Assembly (NCBI GenBank): GCA_028288765.1
Contig: JAQGHQ010000555.1
Location: forward strand, 1-44,620
DNA from: Gemmataceae bacterium
Lineage (GTDB): Bacteria; Planctomycetota; Planctomycetia; Gemmatales; Gemmataceae
Direction of reading: 5' to 3'
DNA length: 44,620 nucleotides
Shown here: positions 22,930-31,790 of the stretch, one piece after another
Numbering within the stretch: the stretch's first letter is position 1
Layout of the letters: the number at the start of each line of letters is the position of its first letter
Program-made: the position numbers and the translations under genes
Notes under the pieces: generated by a model
The model's input: the letters and a program-made list of their open reading frames with translations, nothing else
What the model was told of the DNA's origin: nothing
Database searches by the model: none

Positions 22930-24099
22930 ATGTCCGACCGCGAGTCCTTCCTGCGGGCGATCCGGGCGACCCCCGACGACGACACCCCCCGGCTCGTCTT
23001 CGCCGACTGGCTCGACGACCGCGGCGACCCACTCGGCGAGTTCGTCCGCGTGCAGATCGAACTCCACGCGATCCGCGACCAGCTCGACAACCCGCGGGCC
23101 CGCGACCTCACCGACCGGGAATCCGTCCTGCTCGGCACCCACGGCCACGACTGGCTCGGCCCGGCGGCCGACATCGCGAACTACCCGGCGTTCGGCCCGG
23201 TCTTCCGCCGCGGGCTGCCGGAGATGGTCTGCCTCCCGCTCGACACGTTCCTGAAGCGGGGCGAAGAGCTATTCGCCGCGTGTCCCACGGTGCGAGAAGT
23301 GAGTTTGTTCGGCTTGGCCGACCGCGGGGCGGAACTGGCCGCGTGCTCGTACCTGGCGAACGTCGACACGCTGGAGATCGCCGACCCCGTTTACAGCGTG
23401 TTCCCCGAAGGATCGGCGGCCCTGTCCGAGTCACTCCGCGGGGCACGAGTCCGCTGTCTCCGCACCCCCGTGTTGAGCGACCCGCCGTTCTGCTACGTCC
23501 ACTGGCTTCACCGGCTCGCGGGCGGCATCGCGAGCGGATGGCCGCGCTGGGTCGAGTTTGTGACGTACAGCCGGGAGGATCGTACAACCTCCGAACAGGA
23601 CGCCGCCGCACTGGACCGGCTCGCCGGCCGACCCGTGGCCCGTGTCGTCCGGCCGTTTGACGCTCTCTTCCCGCTCGCGGCCGACATCGGGCACGGCTTC
23701 TACCCCGGCACCGGCGACGACGGAGAGCCGATCATCCTCGCCGTCCGCCCCGACGGGACCGGAATGTGGGTCTTCTTCGACCGGGACGGCCGGCAGGAAG
23801 ACGCCGCCACATTCGGCGCGATCGACCCCGCCGAGGTCGAGTCCTGGCAGACCGGGCACGGGGGGCCGATCCGGGTCCGCGAGTTCGAGATCGGCGGGCT
23901 CTCGGTCCGTCTCTGGCCGCAAACCTATGTCTTCGACTACCTCCAGCGCCCGTTCGAGCATCCGCCGGGAGTGACCGATCCGTGGTGGCAGAGCCGGGGC
24001 GGCGTCCTGCGCGGGTGGCTTCACGAGGGCCGGTTCGTCATCGAGTGGGACGGCCGCGAGTTCTGGGCGGACGCGCGGGGGAAGATCATCTCGGCGTGA
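22930..24099 (+). CDS. TIGR02996 domain-containing protein
   Basis: A 389-aa protein. It opens MSDRESFLRAIRATPDDDTP and RLVFADWLDDRGDPLGEFVR, the TIGR02996 repeat-companion domain found almost only in Gemmata and relatives, often with leucine-rich repeats. Residues about 95-150 look like degenerate leucine-rich repeat material (TVREVSLFGLADRGAELAAC and LANVDTLEIAD). The second half has an enzyme-neutral beta-rich region with LPGFD-like DGTGMWVFFDRDG and FWADARGKII. The function is unknown. The ATG at 22930 is clear. The gene is followed by a GC/pyrimidine-rich palindromic repeat at 24111. Confidence 0.75.
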   Translation: MSDRESFLRAIRATPDDDTPRLVFADWLDDRGDPLGEFVRVQIELHAIRDQLDNPRARDLTDRESVLLGTHGHDWLGPAADIANYPAFGPVFRRGLPEMVCLPLDTFLKRGEELFAACPTVREVSLFGLADRGAELAACSYLANVDTLEIADPVYSVFPEGSAALSESLRGARVRCLRTPVLSDPPFCYVHWLHRLAGGIASGWPRWVEFVTYSREDRTTSEQDAAALDRLAGRPVARVVRPFDALFPLAADIGHGFYPGTGDDGEPIILAVRPDGTGMWVFFDRDGRQEDAATFGAIDPAEVESWQTGHGGPIRVREFEIGGLSVRLWPQTYVFDYLQRPFEHPPGVTDPWWQSRGGVLRGWLHEGRFVIEWDGREFWADARGKIISA

Positions 24100-24110
24100 C
24101 GCGGCGGGAA

Positions 24111-24214
24111 GAAACCCCTCCCCCAGCCCCTCCCTTGAGAAGGGAGGGGAGGAAGACCGGCCGGCCTCTTTCTCCCCCTTCCTTTCCAGGGAAGGGGGGC
24201 CGGGGGGTTAGGTT
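24111..24214. repeat. Pyrimidine/purine-rich double hairpin
   Basis: Two adjacent hairpins lie between convergent genes: cccctccctt/aagggagggg (24127-24149, loop gag) and cccccttcc/ggaaggggg (about 24173-24197). The outer flanks gaaacccctccccc and ggggggttaggttc are also approximately complementary. It probably ends transcription of both neighbours, but the elaborate nested form resembles a dispersed repeat. Confidence 0.75.
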
Positions 24215-24216
24215 CC

Positions 24217-25359
24217 TCACACCTCGACCCCGATCACCTTCTCGGTGTCCCGGACCGCCAGCCCGCCGAACGCCCGGAAGAACAGGTTCCGCAGCCCACA
24301 CGCCCAGCCCCACTCGTACCCGAACACCTTCCCCAGCGTCCACGACCGGTTCGTGATGAGCGCCGTCCGCTCGTACCGGGCCTGCTCGTAGACTCGCAGC
24401 GCCGCCGGGAGGTCGGTCGCACCCGCCAGACACTTCGCCAGCACGAGCGCGCTCTCGATCGCCTGACACGCCCCCTGCCCCATGTTCGGGGTCGTCGGGT
24501 GGGCCGCGTCGCCGAGCAGGGTCACCCGCTCGTCGCCCCACGTCTTCACCGGCGGACGGTCGTGGATGTCGTTGCGGAGGATCGCCTCCTCCGGCGTCGC
24601 CTCGATCACCGCCGGGATCGGGGCGTACCAGTCCTTGAAGCGCGACAGGAGCGCGGCCCGGTGCCCGCCCGGCGGGTCGGTTTGCCCCGCCGGCACGTTC
24701 GCCGTCGCGAACCAGTACGTCCGCCCGCCGCCGATCGGCAGCATTCCCGTCTGTGAACCCCGACCCATTGCCAGCACCGTGACCCCGAGCGGGACTTCCG
24801 GCCGGTCGATCAGCCCCACCCCGCGCCAGGCCGTGTACCCCGCGTACCGCAACGGCTCGTCCCCGAGTAACTGCTTTCGCACGGCCGACTTGATACCGTC
24901 CGCCGCGACCAGCACGTCGCCCCGTTCCTGCCGCCCGTCCGCGAACCGGGCGGTCGCGCCGGTCGCGTCCTGGGAGAACCCGACGCACTCGGCCGCGAGC
25001 TGGAGATGGTCGCGGCCGAGCGCCTCGGCCAGGAGGGATTGCAGATCGGCCCGGTGGATGCCGACGCTCGGGGCCCCAAGCCTGTCGCCCAGGAGGCCGA
25101 GGTCGGTCTGCGTCAGGAGCTTCCCCCGCCACGACCTCAGCTCGCTCTGCCGGATCGGATGCGACCGCGCGGCGACCGCCTCCCCGGTGCCGAGCTTCCG
25201 CAACACCTTCACCGCGTTCGTCCAGAGTGTGAGCCCGGCCCCGACTTCGCAGAGCGCCGGGGCCCGTTCGAACACGGACACGTCCCACCCAGTCTGCTTC
25301 AAGGCCAGGCCGACCGCCAGCCCGCCGATGCCCCCACCGATCACCACTGCCCGCGGCAT
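24217..25359 (-). CDS. FAD-dependent monooxygenase (PHBH family)
   Basis: A 380-aa flavoprotein. The N-terminus MPRAVVIGGGIGGLAVGLAL carries the GxGxxG dinucleotide-binding motif, followed by FERAPALCEVGAGL. The middle shows the DG motif VLVAADGIKSAVRKQLLG, which contacts FAD and NAD(P)H. The GD motif VTLLGDAAHPTTPNMGQGA then ends in a helix. Length and order match aromatic-ring hydroxylases and related monooxygenases such as UbiH or salicylate hydroxylase. The substrate cannot be told. It is convergent with the TIGR02996 gene; the 218-bp divergent region upstream shares promoters with the coiled-coil gene but shows no clear motif. Confidence 0.85.
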   Translation of the reverse strand: MPRAVVIGGGIGGLAVGLALKQTGWDVSVFERAPALCEVGAGLTLWTNAVKVLRKLGTGEAVAARSHPIRQSELRSWRGKLLTQTDLGLLGDRLGAPSVGIHRADLQSLLAEALGRDHLQLAAECVGFSQDATGATARFADGRQERGDVLVAADGIKSAVRKQLLGDEPLRYAGYTAWRGVGLIDRPEVPLGVTVLAMGRGSQTGMLPIGGGRTYWFATANVPAGQTDPPGGHRAALLSRFKDWYAPIPAVIEATPEEAILRNDIHDRPPVKTWGDERVTLLGDAAHPTTPNMGQGACQAIESALVLAKCLAGATDLPAALRVYEQARYERTALITNRSWTLGKVFGYEWGWACGLRNLFFRAFGGLAVRDTEKVIGVEV

Positions 25360-25577
25360 AACTGGTCCTCACCAAAAGGTTTGAGCCTGTTGTATCCGGT
25401 CCGACGGGAACGGATTTGGCTGGCCCCGGCCGCGGAAAACCGTCTCTCGCGGTCGAAAATCGGCAAAATCGCCAAATCCCGCCCCGGCCGCGGCGAACAG
25501 TCTAAATGACGGCGGAAATCAGCCCGGCGCGTGTCGGGACGGCCGAACAACCCCGCCCGTAACAACGGAGAGGTGAC

Positions 25578-26408
25578 ATGCTGAAGAAATTGATCCTGGT
25601 GGCGGTGGTCGGTGGGCTCGCCGTCGCCGCGTTCAAGGGCACCCGCTGGGCGTCCTACGTCCGGTCCGAGATCCGGTCGATGAAGGAGGCCGCCGAGGAC
25701 TCGGTCCCGCCGGAAAAAGAAATCGCCCGGCTCCGCGGCGAGATGAAGATGCTCGACGAGGACACCCTGAAGGTGGTCAAACAGCTCGCCCGGCTCCAGT
25801 CCGACCAGGCGGACCTGGTGAAGCGGGAGAAGACGCTCGACGAGAAGAAGACGACCGCGAGCGAGCTGCTCCGGGCGCGCGAGACGGCGGTCCGGGCGGC
25901 CGAGGAGAAGGCGAAGACCGGCGAGACGAGCGTGACCGTGTCGTTCGGCGACCAGCGGCTGTCCCTCGCCGTGGGCAAGGCCCGGCTGAAGGAGACGGTC
26001 CGCGATTACACCGACCTCGACAAGGAGATCGGCCGGACGCGGGCGAAGATCGACTCGCAGCAGCGGATCATCGACAAGCTCGAGAAGCAACGGCTGGAGA
26101 TGACCCGGCTCAAGACCGACCTCGACCAGACGATCGACAGCCTGGAGGAGGAATACCAGGCGATCAAGCTCCAGCAGATGGAGTGCAAATACCAGACGGA
26201 CGACACCCGCCTCGCCCAGATCAAGGAGTCGATCGCCAAGCTGTCGAAGCGGTTCGACGTCGACCGGCGGACGCTCAACATGCTCCAGGAAACCGGGACC
26301 CCGCCGGCCGGGAAGGTCGAGTCGGTGGACGAGATCATGGCCCCGGTGACCGGCGCGAAGGCCGGAACGACCACACCCACCCCGACCGTGCCCAAGTCGG
26401 CCGATTAG
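25578..26408 (+). CDS. Membrane-anchored coiled-coil protein
   Basis: A 276-aa protein. MLKKLILVAVVGGLAVAAFK is a single N-terminal membrane anchor. Residues 40-115 and 135-235 form long charged coiled coils (IARLRGEMKMLDED, LARLQSDQADLVKREK, KLEKQRLEMTRLKTDLDQ), divided by a short beta-like stretch SVTVSFGDQRLSLAVG. The C-terminus is Thr/Pro-rich and disordered. A gaggtgac sits upstream of the ATG. I recall similar planctomycete proteins of unknown function. It could be an envelope spacer or scaffold. The gene is directly followed by a complex inverted repeat that begins within two bases of its stop. Confidence 0.75.
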   Translation: MLKKLILVAVVGGLAVAAFKGTRWASYVRSEIRSMKEAAEDSVPPEKEIARLRGEMKMLDEDTLKVVKQLARLQSDQADLVKREKTLDEKKTTASELLRARETAVRAAEEKAKTGETSVTVSFGDQRLSLAVGKARLKETVRDYTDLDKEIGRTRAKIDSQQRIIDKLEKQRLEMTRLKTDLDQTIDSLEEEYQAIKLQQMECKYQTDDTRLAQIKESIAKLSKRFDVDRRTLNMLQETGTPPAGKVESVDEIMAPVTGAKAGTTTPTPTVPKSAD

Positions 26409-26627
26409 GGAATGACGAATGACCCACCAATGACCCACCAATGACGAAGGGAAGAAGGCGGTTTTTCCCTTCGTCATTGGTGGGTCATTCGTCATTCCTC
26501 TTCGTCATTCCTCGTTATCGCATAGACTGGTCCTTATCCCGGCGGTCCCCAATGACGAACGGACGAGACCCGTTCTCTTCCTCCTCCCTTCGTCATTGGT
26601 GGGTCATTGGTGGGTCATTCGTCATTG
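26409..26627. repeat. Nested inverted repeats built from tgacccaccaa units
   Basis: A left block (26409-26451) and a right block (26586-26627) are reverse complements over about 41 bp, each with two tandem copies of the 11-bp unit tgacccaccaa. A third block in right-block orientation (26467-26498) has only one unit. A direct repeat (tagactggtcc near 26523; cagactggcc near 26631) brackets the second half. The element fills the gap and ends 20 bp before the FHA gene start. Confidence 0.85.
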
Positions 26628-26646
26628 GCACAGACTGGCCCCGGTC

Positions 26647-28320
26647 ATGGACCTGCCCCCCTGGTTGATCTTCCGACAGGCGTCCGAGGCCGTGGCGAAC
26701 GGCCGCCCGGACGAAGCGCACCGGCTGATCGCCCCGCTCGTCGACGAGGGCTACCGGAAGGCGTGGCGGCTGGCCCGGGACGTGGCCGGGGCGTACTGCG
26801 CCCGGGCCCGGCGGGCCCTCGACCGGGACCACAACCCGGGCGCGGCGTGGCGCGACCTGCTCGCCGCCGAGGCCCTGAACACCGGGGAGAAGTGCGTCAC
26901 CGACCTCCGCCAGACGCTCTCCCGGTTCGGCCTGGTCCAGGCCCGCGGCGAGCTGGAGGCCGGGTCTCCGGTCGCCGCCGTCGAGCGCGTCGGCCAGCTC
27001 CGGGACCGGGGCGTCCGCCACCCCGACCTGCGGCGGGTCGAGGAGGTCGCCCAGGACTGGGTGATGGCCGCCGAGAAGGCCGACCGGGGCGACTTCCTGC
27101 CCGCCCTCGCCGACCTCGACCGGCTCCGCCCGCGGCTCCCGTGTCCGCCGACCGGGCTCGACCGGTACCGGGCCGAGGTCGAGCGGCGGCACGAGCGGTT
27201 CCGGGCCGCGGTCGGCCGGGCCCACGAGGCGGCCGGGGCGAAGCGGTGGCGGGCCGCGATCTCGGCCGCCGAAGAGGCGCTCTCCGCCGCCCCCGAACAC
27301 CGCGAGGCCCGCACCCTCCGGACGAAGGCGTGGCAGGCCGCCTACCCCGAGGCCGGCGAGTGCGCCCGCCCCCCGGGGGCCGCCGACCCGGTCGACCCGT
27401 TCGCCCTCGCGACCTTCAACCCGGACACCCCCGACCCGCCCTCCGGGCCCGGGCTGAACGAGACGGCCTCCGCGCGCGCCCACCTCGCGGTGCCCCGTCT
27501 CTCGGCCGGGGTCCCGCGGTCCGCCGCCCGGCCGGACGAACCGGCGGGATCCCGCACCACCCCCTACGATCCGACCGGGCGGCCCGACCGGGCGGGGTGG
27601 GTCCCTTCGGGGGCTGGATCGACCGGGGTGGACGAGTCCGGCCGGGGGGCGGCGCCGGGCGGCGAGCCCGGGTCGGACCGGTCGCCGCTCCCGAAGCGGT
27701 TCCTGCTCTGGATCGACGGGGTCGCCGGGTACCTGGTCTGCACGGGCACGCGGGTGACGTTCGGGCAGGCGGCGCTCGCCGGCGGGCCGGTCGACATCCC
27801 GCTGTTCGCGGACGTGTCGCGGGTCCACGCCGACATCGCGCGGGACGGCGAGGGGTACCTGGTCGAGTCCGGGAAGGCGGCCCCGGTATACGGGAAGGAA
27901 GTCGCCCGGATGGTTCAGGTCAACGGCAAGGAGGTCGGCCGGGCGGTGCTGGCCGCGGGCGACCGGGTGACCCTCGGGGCGACCTGTCAGTTCCTGTTCC
28001 ACCGGCCGGTGTCGGTCAGCTCGACGGCCCGGCTGGCGCTCACGAGCGGGCACCGGCTGATGTTCCCGGTCGAGGGCGTGCTGCTGATGGCGAACGAGGT
28101 GATCCTGGGCCCCGCCCCGCACGCCCACGTCGTCGTCCCGGACCTGCCCGGGAAGGTGCTCCTGTACCGGTCGAAGGACGGGCTGGGGGTGCGGGTTCCG
28201 GGGGGGAAGTTCCGGGTGAACGACCGGCCGTACACCGACCGGGCCCCGCTCCCCCTCCCGGCGAGCTTCGAGGCCGACACGCTCACGTTCACGGTCGAGC
28301 CGGTCGGACCAAGGGTGTAG
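26647..28320 (+). CDS. FHA domain-containing protein
   Basis: A 557-aa cytoplasmic protein. The ATG at 26647 gives MDLPPWLIFRQASEAVANGR. Residues 1-240 are helical, TPR-like repeats (WRLARDVAGAYCARARRALD, WRAAISAAEEALSAAPEHRE). A Pro-rich linker with DPVDPFALATFNP follows. An FHA-type beta-sandwich occupies roughly 350-460: VTFGQAALAGGPVDIPLFAD, the phosphothreonine-binding loop SRVHADIARDGEGYLVESG and VNGKEVGRAVLAAGDRVTLG. The final 100 residues are another beta-rich module. FHA domains bind phosphothreonine, so the protein may be a substrate reader for planctomycete Ser/Thr kinases such as that at 12518. The start codon lies just after the repeat element, which therefore forms its leader. 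Confidence 0.8.
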   Translation: MDLPPWLIFRQASEAVANGRPDEAHRLIAPLVDEGYRKAWRLARDVAGAYCARARRALDRDHNPGAAWRDLLAAEALNTGEKCVTDLRQTLSRFGLVQARGELEAGSPVAAVERVGQLRDRGVRHPDLRRVEEVAQDWVMAAEKADRGDFLPALADLDRLRPRLPCPPTGLDRYRAEVERRHERFRAAVGRAHEAAGAKRWRAAISAAEEALSAAPEHREARTLRTKAWQAAYPEAGECARPPGAADPVDPFALATFNPDTPDPPSGPGLNETASARAHLAVPRLSAGVPRSAARPDEPAGSRTTPYDPTGRPDRAGWVPSGAGSTGVDESGRGAAPGGEPGSDRSPLPKRFLLWIDGVAGYLVCTGTRVTFGQAALAGGPVDIPLFADVSRVHADIARDGEGYLVESGKAAPVYGKEVARMVQVNGKEVGRAVLAAGDRVTLGATCQFLFHRPVSVSSTARLALTSGHRLMFPVEGVLLMANEVILGPAPHAHVVVPDLPGKVLLYRSKDGLGVRVPGGKFRVNDRPYTDRAPLPLPASFEADTLTFTVEPVGPRV

Positions 28321-28497
28321 TGGGGGGCGGGCCGGCCCGTGCGGCTGGGCTCCCAGGAAAAGCCCTCGCAACCGGCGGCCCGATCCTTCCCCGCCGGCTG
28401 TCAACTGGTCACTGGCCATTGGCAGCCGCGGCCCGGGGGTGATACGATGAGGGCGCTCGAACGCCACAGCCCCTCCCAACCCGGCGAGAGCTTTCCG

Positions 28498-28947
28498 ATG
28501 ATCCACGTCCAAAAGATCCTTTACCCGACCGACTTCTCGACCTACTCGAACCTGGCGTACTTCCACGCGGTCGGGCTGGCCGAGACTTACGAGGCGAGTC
28601 TGACGGTGGTGTACGTGTACCGGCCGGGGTCGGCGGAGTCGGCCGGCGGCGACCGGCGGTACTGGCGGGGGCAGCTGGAGCAGGTGCGGCCGGCGAACCC
28701 GGACATCGCGGTCTACCACGCGTTCCTGGAAGGCGACCCGGCGACGGAGATCACCCGGTACGCGGCGGACGCCGGGATCGACGTGATTGTGATCGGCACC
28801 CACGGCCGGACGGGCGTCGACCGGCTGGTGATGGGGAGCGTGGCCGAGAAGGTGATGCGCGAGGCCGCGTGTTCGGTGCTGGTGGTGAAGCTCCCGAAGG
28901 CCGCCCCCGCCCCCGAGCGGCCGCACACCGCCGGCGTCACGGGATGA
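28498..28947 (+). CDS. Universal stress protein (UspA family)
   Basis: A 149-aa cytoplasmic protein. The ATG at 28498 gives MIHVQKILYPTDFSTYSNLA, the standard USP start; earlier in-frame residues (MRALERH...) are not conserved. The C-terminal ATP-binding signature G-2x-G-9x-G-(S/T) is present in IGTHGRTGVDRLVMGS, followed by AEKVMREAACSVLVVK. The protein probably binds ATP. Upstream DNA (28321-28497) contains a stretch ctgtcaactggtcactggcc that resembles part of a dispersed repeat. Confidence 0.9.
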   Translation: MIHVQKILYPTDFSTYSNLAYFHAVGLAETYEASLTVVYVYRPGSAESAGGDRRYWRGQLEQVRPANPDIAVYHAFLEGDPATEITRYAADAGIDVIVIGTHGRTGVDRLVMGSVAEKVMREAACSVLVVKLPKAAPAPERPHTAGVTG

Positions 28948-29378
28948 CCGCGAACCTGACCCCGCCCGGCAGACGGAAGGACGACCGCCCCGGCCGGCTT
29001 CCCGGCGGGGTACAGGAGGGCGGCACACCCCGCCCCGAACCCCCGGACCGGGTCAGCCGACGGACACGCCGCCCACGGCGTTGGGATCGACCCGAGCCCG
29101 GGCAGCGGACTCATACAGGAGCCCGGTGACGGTGGCCGTTTCGGGTCCCCCGTTCCCCTTGAGGGAGAGGGATGACGGGAATGGCCCGGGTGGCATGTCC
29201 ACCGCTTTGGGTGGACATGCGGGTGCCCTGGAGCCCGGGTCGGGGTGAGGTTTCCGTTCGACGAGAAACACCCATGTCCACCCCGAGCGGTGGACATGCC
29301 ACCCAGACCAAGGTGACGGCCTCAGTGGGTTCGTGTATCAGGGCGGGCGCCCCGGTCTCCCGGCTGATGCCGCACGTG
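28948..29378. other. 431-bp intergenic region with a nested palindrome
   Basis: It lies between convergent genes. The only recognisable element is the inverted repeat at 29188-29304; the remaining sequence holds no credible coding frame or terminator with a T-run. Confidence 0.6.
29188..29304. repeat. Nested perfect inverted repeats (outer 19 bp, inner 11 bp)
   Basis: The outer arms gggtggcatgtccaccgct (29188-29206) and exact complement (29286-29304). The inner arms gggtggacatg (29209-29219) and exact complement (29273-29283). Each arm pair also folds locally (catgtccacc against ggtggacatg), so two alternative structures are possible: one long cruciform or two separate hairpins. Confidence 0.9.
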
Positions 29379-31601
29379 CTACCCGACGAAGACCCCGGCG
29401 AGCACGGGGTCGGTGGCCGGGTCGATGGTCAGCGCCGGGGTCGGCGGGGTGCCCGCCGTCAGCGCCGACCCGGCGTACACCGCGACCTTCACCCCCGGCT
29501 GGCCGGGAGTCGGGACCGGCTTGGTCCCGGCCGCCGGCCCGGCCGCCACGTCCGCCACCCCGTCCCGCGCGGCCGTCGTGACCGCCACCGCCGCCCCGGT
29601 CCGGGTCGTGTCGGTCCCCCCGACGAAGAAGTTCGACACCGGGGCCGCCAGCGCGGCCGCGGGACCGCTCTGGGCGAGGACCTTCCCGCTGACCACCAAA
29701 ACCCGCGGGCCGCCCCCGGGGCCGGCCCCGAAGATCAGGTCCCCGTACCCGTCCCCGGTCACGTCCCCGACCGCCACGTACGCCCCGTTCCGCAGGGTGC
29801 CCGCGCCCGAACCCGGGAACGCGAAGAAGTCGTTCACCAGCTTGGTCGGGGTGCCGGACCGAAGAGTCGTCCCGTCGAAGACCGCGACCCGGGGCCCGCC
29901 CCCGGACCCGGCCGCGACCACCAGGTCCGGGGTCCCGTCGGCGTTCACGTCCCCGACCGCGACCCGGGTCCCGCCCCGGAAGGCCGGGTCCCCGGTGATC
30001 CCGAAGAAGCTCGCCCGCGCCGTCCACTGCCCGTCCGGTAGCAGGCCCCAGACGGCGATCCGGGGGCCGCCCCCCGCGTCCGCGGCGACCACGGCCTGGG
30101 CCCGCCCGGAGTGGTCGAAGTCGGCCGCGGCCACATACCCGCCGCCGGTGAAGTTGTCCCCGAACGGGTCGACCGGGGCCACCAGCAGGGTCTTGTTGTC
30201 AGCCCCGCTGACGACCGCGACCCGGAGCGGGGTCCCCGGCCCGGTGGCGTAGATGGTGTCCGGGATGCCGTCCCCGTTCACGTCCCCAACCGCCGTCCGG
30301 ACGCTCACCCCGACCGACCCGAACGGGTCGACCGGGTCGGCCGGGGCCGTCCCGACCAGCCGGACGAGATCAATGTCGAGACCGTACGCGGTTGTCTCCC
30401 CGATTCCCCCGACCAGAATGTCCCCCGCCGGGGTGAGGGCCAACCCGATCTCCTGGTTCCACATGCCCGGCCCGTGGTCGAGGACGTTGGTGCCGGGAAT
30501 CGGGCCGGTCGGATTGAACGACGGGTCGAGCGTGCCGGATGGAGTGACTTCAAACAGGAAGATTCGCTCCCGAGAATCGGGGCGCCCCGGGGGAAGGGCA
30601 ACCGTCGCCGCCGCCACGATATCCCCGTCGGGTCGGAGCGCCAGACTGACGGGGGTGAATTCTCCCAAGGAAGTGCTGATCGGGGCCTCGAACACCCCCC
30701 CGGACCCGAACGTGGGGTCCGGCTCTCCGGCGGCGGTCAGTTTCACAACCGCCGCGTGACCGCCATCGTTTCCGGCAACAAAAATGTTCCCGGACCGGTC
30801 GATGGCAACACTGCTCGCGACGCCGACCGTGTTCGGAGTGATAAGGAACGTCTTGTTCCCGGTCGCGGCAAACGTGGTATCCAGTGTCCCGTCGGGGTTC
30901 AGGCGGCCGACCGACCACTCGACGTTGACCCCACCGGCGAGGCCGGCGACGACGATCCGACCGGACGAGTCAATTGTGACCGCGTTCGAACGGGCTAACT
31001 CGTTCGGGCCTCCGACCCAGGCCGCCGCCCCGCGGTTGAAGGTGGGGTCGAGCCCGCCGGAGTGAGTCAGGCGGACGACCCGCATCGCGTCTCCGGCGAC
31101 GATAATGTTCCCGGCGGCGTCGACCGCCACCCCACCCCCCTGGGTGACCCCGAAGCCCGTGGACCCGAGCGACACCGTCCCGCTGGTCCCGAAGATGGTA
31201 TCCGGGGTCCCGGCCGGGGTCAGGCGGGTGACATTCCCGCCGCAAAGGATCACGATGTCCCCGCTCGCGTCGACGGTCACCGCTGCACCGGCGAAGTTCG
31301 AGGCCCCCAGATCCACCGTTCCGCCACTCCCGAAGGACAGGTCGAGTGACCCGTTCGGGTTGACCCGGGTGACCTGGAGGGTGCGGGCGCTCGAGGCGAA
31401 CACCGTCCGCCCGAGACCGTCGACGGCCACGGCCTGGCCCCCGGGGGTGTTGACATTCGACGGGATCGACACCCACCCGCCCGACCCGAAGGTCGGGTCG
31501 AGCGTCCCGATCCCGGCCGGGACCTCGCGGGCTTCCAGGACCTCCACCCGCAACCGGGCCGGCGCGGCCCGACGTACCCGAGCCTGATTCCGTGAACCCA
31601 T
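29379..31601 (-). CDS. Secreted delta-60 repeat / FG-GAP surface protein
   Basis: A 740-aa protein. The ATG at 31599-31601 is chosen because it gives a basic N-terminus followed by LRVEVLEAREVPAGIG, the planctomycete export-type motif, then at once the first repeat GTLDPTFGSGG. Residues 30-400 hold delta-60-type repeats (LDPTFGSGG, LDLSFGSGGTV, PDTIFGTSGTV, LDPTFNRG, LDTTFAATG, PDPTFGSGG, LDPSFNPTG). Residues 430-690 contain FG-GAP/VCBS-like propeller repeats (VGDVNGDGIPDTIYATGPG, AADFDHSGRAQAVVAAD, VGDVNADGTPDLVVAAGSGG, VGDVTGDGYGDLIFGAGPGG) with Asp-rich calcium loops. It probably acts at the cell surface as an adhesin-like or binding protein. It lies 189 bp downstream of the sigma factor gene. 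Confidence 0.85.
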   Translation of the reverse strand: MGSRNQARVRRAAPARLRVEVLEAREVPAGIGTLDPTFGSGGWVSIPSNVNTPGGQAVAVDGLGRTVFASSARTLQVTRVNPNGSLDLSFGSGGTVDLGASNFAGAAVTVDASGDIVILCGGNVTRLTPAGTPDTIFGTSGTVSLGSTGFGVTQGGGVAVDAAGNIIVAGDAMRVVRLTHSGGLDPTFNRGAAAWVGGPNELARSNAVTIDSSGRIVVAGLAGGVNVEWSVGRLNPDGTLDTTFAATGNKTFLITPNTVGVASSVAIDRSGNIFVAGNDGGHAAVVKLTAAGEPDPTFGSGGVFEAPISTSLGEFTPVSLALRPDGDIVAAATVALPPGRPDSRERIFLFEVTPSGTLDPSFNPTGPIPGTNVLDHGPGMWNQEIGLALTPAGDILVGGIGETTAYGLDIDLVRLVGTAPADPVDPFGSVGVSVRTAVGDVNGDGIPDTIYATGPGTPLRVAVVSGADNKTLLVAPVDPFGDNFTGGGYVAAADFDHSGRAQAVVAADAGGGPRIAVWGLLPDGQWTARASFFGITGDPAFRGGTRVAVGDVNADGTPDLVVAAGSGGGPRVAVFDGTTLRSGTPTKLVNDFFAFPGSGAGTLRNGAYVAVGDVTGDGYGDLIFGAGPGGGPRVLVVSGKVLAQSGPAAALAAPVSNFFVGGTDTTRTGAAVAVTTAARDGVADVAAGPAAGTKPVPTPGQPGVKVAVYAGSALTAGTPPTPALTIDPATDPVLAGVFVG

Positions 31602-31790
31602 GAGCGACGCTCTCCGAGCAGGTGTGATCGGGTTCATACCAAGAAGACCGAAACTTAATCGACCTCCGCGACGGGGCTCAACCGCGAAAACATCCGACAA
31701 GTCCCCGAGCGCAGCCCCCCGAGGTCTGGGCGGGGCTTCCCAGTAACACAGACCCGCCGCTCCCGTTCAACTACCGGTTCCGGAGAAAGA

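Noticed and set aside
28398..28423. ctgtcaactggtcactggcc as another palindromic element
   Set aside because: It resembles half of a dispersed repeat I recall but has no complementary arm nearby, so it is only a possible remnant.
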